Source of the DNA: Monarcha castaneiventris obscurior
Taxonomy: Eukaryota > Chordata > Aves > Passeriformes > Monarchidae
DNA length: 64,000 nucleotides
Direction: 5' to 3'
Assembly (NCBI GenBank): GCA_026261815.1
Contig: JAMPIT010000230.1
Span: 6,199,001 to 6,263,000 of the forward strand
Shown here piece after piece: positions 61,251 through 64,000 of this stretch. Numbering within the stretch: position 1 is the stretch's first letter; each line of letters begins with the position of its first letter. The notes under the pieces are model-generated. The model made no database searches, was not told the origin of the DNA, and worked only from the letters and a program-made list of their open reading frames with translations. The position numbers and the translations under genes were made by a program.

Positions 61251-64000
61251 TTGCATAAAGCCATTCCCAGAGATGACCAGCTCCCTCAAATAATCACCAC
61301 CCATGTGCCATGACTGCAAACCTCACTGGAAGAGTTCCACCACTACCAAAGGTTTCCCAGCAGGTCTTGGTCATGGTGTGCACAGAAAGCTTGAAGCAGC
61401 CAAGATGGGCTGAAGAGCTAAACAATTAAGAGAGTGTAGCAGCCCTAGTTCTAATTTGGCTCTGTAAACTGTGTTCCCAAGCAAACCATGGGGTCTTTCA
61501 CAGACACCTGCATCCAGGATACCAACTTCAAACTTCACTCAGAGGTGCTGCAGTGCCCCAGAGGAGAGAGATTCCGCTTCTTTGCCAGGAGTGGCAACAT
61601 TTTTTGTGACGTGCAATAGCTATGAAGTAAAAGGTAGATCACTGTTAAGCATGATTTGGCTCTTTTAAGAGCAAGAGGAATGCACCCAAGGACTGAAACA
61701 GAGTCTGCAAAGGAAGGCCCTAAGTTATGGCTCACACTAGCCCAAGGAAGAAGTCATTTCCCTTTGGCATCCTTTCAGGTCCTTGTAGCAGAAACTTGGT
61801 GGGACAGCTTTCCATTCCCACTCAGGGAGGATAAACAGAAGCTCCTCCTGTGTCCTGCCATTATATTTGTGTCAGTCAGCTAAGTCTTCATCCTGTTTAA
61901 TTTATAAGAGCTAAAGAGATCACATTACACACTGGTACAACCACAAAATCAGTGCTGCTTTGCCCAGCAAATAATGGTATATGTTGCTTCTGATTACAAT
62001 TGGTTCAAGGGGGCAACAAACCTCACAGTATGTGCAGCCTTCAAAGCACCTATTAAAAATACATTTTTATGTTGTAATTGCTTACTAAAAAAGATGCATC
62101 GATTTCTTTCCCTCACATCTGAGAAGCAATTGCACAGACATATTCAGAAGAATGCACATAATATACTTGAAAAACTAAGCGTGAAAAATCAGTTTAGATT
62201 TCACTGAGTGTGAATTTGGGGAGAAAAATTATCCCTCCACCTTCTCACTACTAATGCAGTAAGGTTTATTTTTGAATGAGGCAATATGAGCTCAAATTAA
62301 ATGTCAAATATAATTTAACATTAAAGCATGAAGTGGCTGAGCATGTGCGTGTCAGAGCTAGCAGCTCTTCTGAGTGGTTAATTGCTATCTACAAAATAAT
62401 AACCTATAAAAAGATCTCTCATTTTCAGTAGTGAGGCTTAAATTTACTGTACTGGAATAATTCTAACAAAATAGAGCTTAGAAGCCTTTTTAGTTACCCA
62501 TGCCACATGAAGACACACAATGACAAATAAAAACATCTGCAATCTGGCTGCCTACTTCTCCGGGAGATGTCTAGACTCCTTTTATAATCAGCAATGAGAA
62601 ATAGACACTTCTAGGCTGTAGTTCATCTTGTCCTAAACTAGATATCTAAAATAGGCCAGAAAAAACACATCTGAAAAATGCCCGTTTCTCTCCACTGACT
62701 CTAAAGGAAGCCAGCAGTGATTAATTCAGAGGTAAAAAGCTACAAGGCAATGTGTAGTTTTGATTATTTTCTGCCAACATGATCAACTGACCAATTCTGC
62801 AATTACATTTTTTTTTCACTGACAACCGATAGGTAACTATTATTAGTGTTAGAAAGCGACTATTTTATGCAACATGCTGCCCACTTTAGAAAGTAGTAAA
62901 ATCCTTGCCAAAAGAAACTCCCAGTCTGAGACTGTAGCTCTGGGACAGAACTCTAGAAAGACATTACAACAGCCAAAACAGCTAAAACTGAGCAAAACAG
63001 TCCCAAGGGAGCTGACATCCCATGCAGTTGCTTAATTCCAGCCACACAAATAGGACAGATATAGATGACTTTTTAAATGAATTGCTGGCTACCAGTGGGC
63101 AGAGTTCTGTGTGCTGTAGTACAATGGACTGGCTAGATTTGAAGGAAGGGGCAGTTGCAGTAGGGGAGAAAAAACAGAGGGGAACACATGCTTTTTATAT
63201 TGGTATACTCCCTTCTCAAGGTTGAGTTATGAACTAAGTTTCCTTTTTTTTTTTTTTCTTTTGTTTGGTGGTATTCCTAAACATGTAAAAGTAAATAATA
63301 CAGAAAATTGGACTCAAATGCATTAGGAACAGCTAGACAAAATCCTGAGGTGTGAAGTTAACAGCAAAGCTGTCACTGACTTAAATTGATTCACAACTTC
63401 AATCCTTCAGTGCTTAGAACAACTAAAAATCTAAGATTTTTTTCCAGAATATGAAATAACTACATGTCATTGTAATTTCTCTATGCAACTATTTCTGCAA
63501 GAAGAAGGAGGAAGAAATTTGAGATAAGTAAAACAAGAAATGATTTTTGTAAAGGCGTTATCACTGGGGTCAATGAATATGAAAACAATAAACTATAATT
63601 TTCATCATGATTCCTTGTTTGTTACCAAAGTGTTATATCCACCAATACAGAAGTTTTGATTTAAAAGTTGACAAGAGTCATGCAAGTTACATGATGGAGA
63701 GTGTTGGAAAGTTAAATTAACAGAGAAATCTGAACAGTAAATACATTTTAAGTAGCAAGAATTACTATATAATCATAAAACACTGAGTTAGGTTTCTAAA
63801 TGCTAGACATAATAAGGAGTGAGTAACATGGATGAAAGAAAAGGAGGGTAAGCAGGAATCACAGGGCAATGAGTACACAATTCCTGTCCAAGACTTTCTA
63901 CCAAAACAATGCCTCTAAGTGCTACGGTGCTGCCATTTTACTTTATGATTAATAACGTTGAAACCTAAGCAAGGCCTAAGTCTCACTGAAAATTACTGTG
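61251..64000. other. Intronic DNA, right edge
   Basis: AT-rich; includes a poly(T) run at about 63244-63257. No gene or repeat family recognised. Confidence 0.6.

Larger units (their letters stand above)
21785..64000 (-). other. PTPRN2: PTPRN2 intron upstream of the transmembrane exon, partial
   Basis: At least 42.2 kb of intron, running off the right edge. I looked on the minus strand for the end of the luminal domain (family motif like LKILQTGVG before a donor) and did not find it, so no further exon is claimed. The left 9 kb is rich in CpG islands and candidate regulatory DNA; the rest is AT-rich intron with CR1 fragments. Confidence 0.7.

Overview
The window reads as vertebrate nuclear DNA, most probably from a bird. 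The avian call rests on four CR1 LINE 3' ends, the low overall repeat load, short microsatellites and sharply bounded CpG islands. It holds part of one recognisable protein-coding gene on the minus strand: PTPRN2 (phogrin/IA-2beta), a catalytically inactive receptor-type tyrosine phosphatase of dense-core secretory granules. Two exons are clear. Bases 21784-21572 encode the juxta-luminal stalk, the transmembrane helix and the start of the cytoplasmic tail. Bases 1196-1002 encode the juxtamembrane segment. Both are whole numbers of codons (71 and 65) with canonical AG/GT borders, and they join in phase 0 across a 20.4 kb intron. The neighbouring exons (luminal domain upstream, phosphatase domain downstream) were not found and should lie outside the window.

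Layout: 1-1001 intron; 1002-1196 exon; 1197-21571 intron, mostly AT-rich, with a conserved-looking block at 17.7-18.3 kb holding a perfect NRF1-type site; 21572-21784 transmembrane exon inside a CpG island; 21785-64000 upstream intron (at least 42 kb). The first 9 kb of that upstream intron is unusual. It carries a homeodomain-motif-rich block (22.2-22.8 kb), several CpG islands (22.8-24.6 and 28.3-30.6 kb), a minus-strand promoter-like array (CCAAT, X-box, TATA at 29168-29064), a 12-copy GGGAT array able to form G-quadruplexes, and pyrimidine/T-rich tracts. From 31 kb to the end the sequence is AT-rich intron with CR1 fragments at 38.4, 47.9, 50.4 and 60.6 kb.

The most interesting hypothesis is an internal PTPRN2 promoter. 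The first AUG downstream of the predicted start site opens a frame that reaches a GTAAGG donor at a codon boundary, which is phase-compatible with the transmembrane exon 6.5 kb further on. This would give a short receptor lacking the luminal domain. It is an inference and needs transcript evidence. Nearly all other open frames are chance frames in GC-rich or intronic DNA. No tRNA, rRNA, CRISPR, prokaryotic or intact mobile element was seen.
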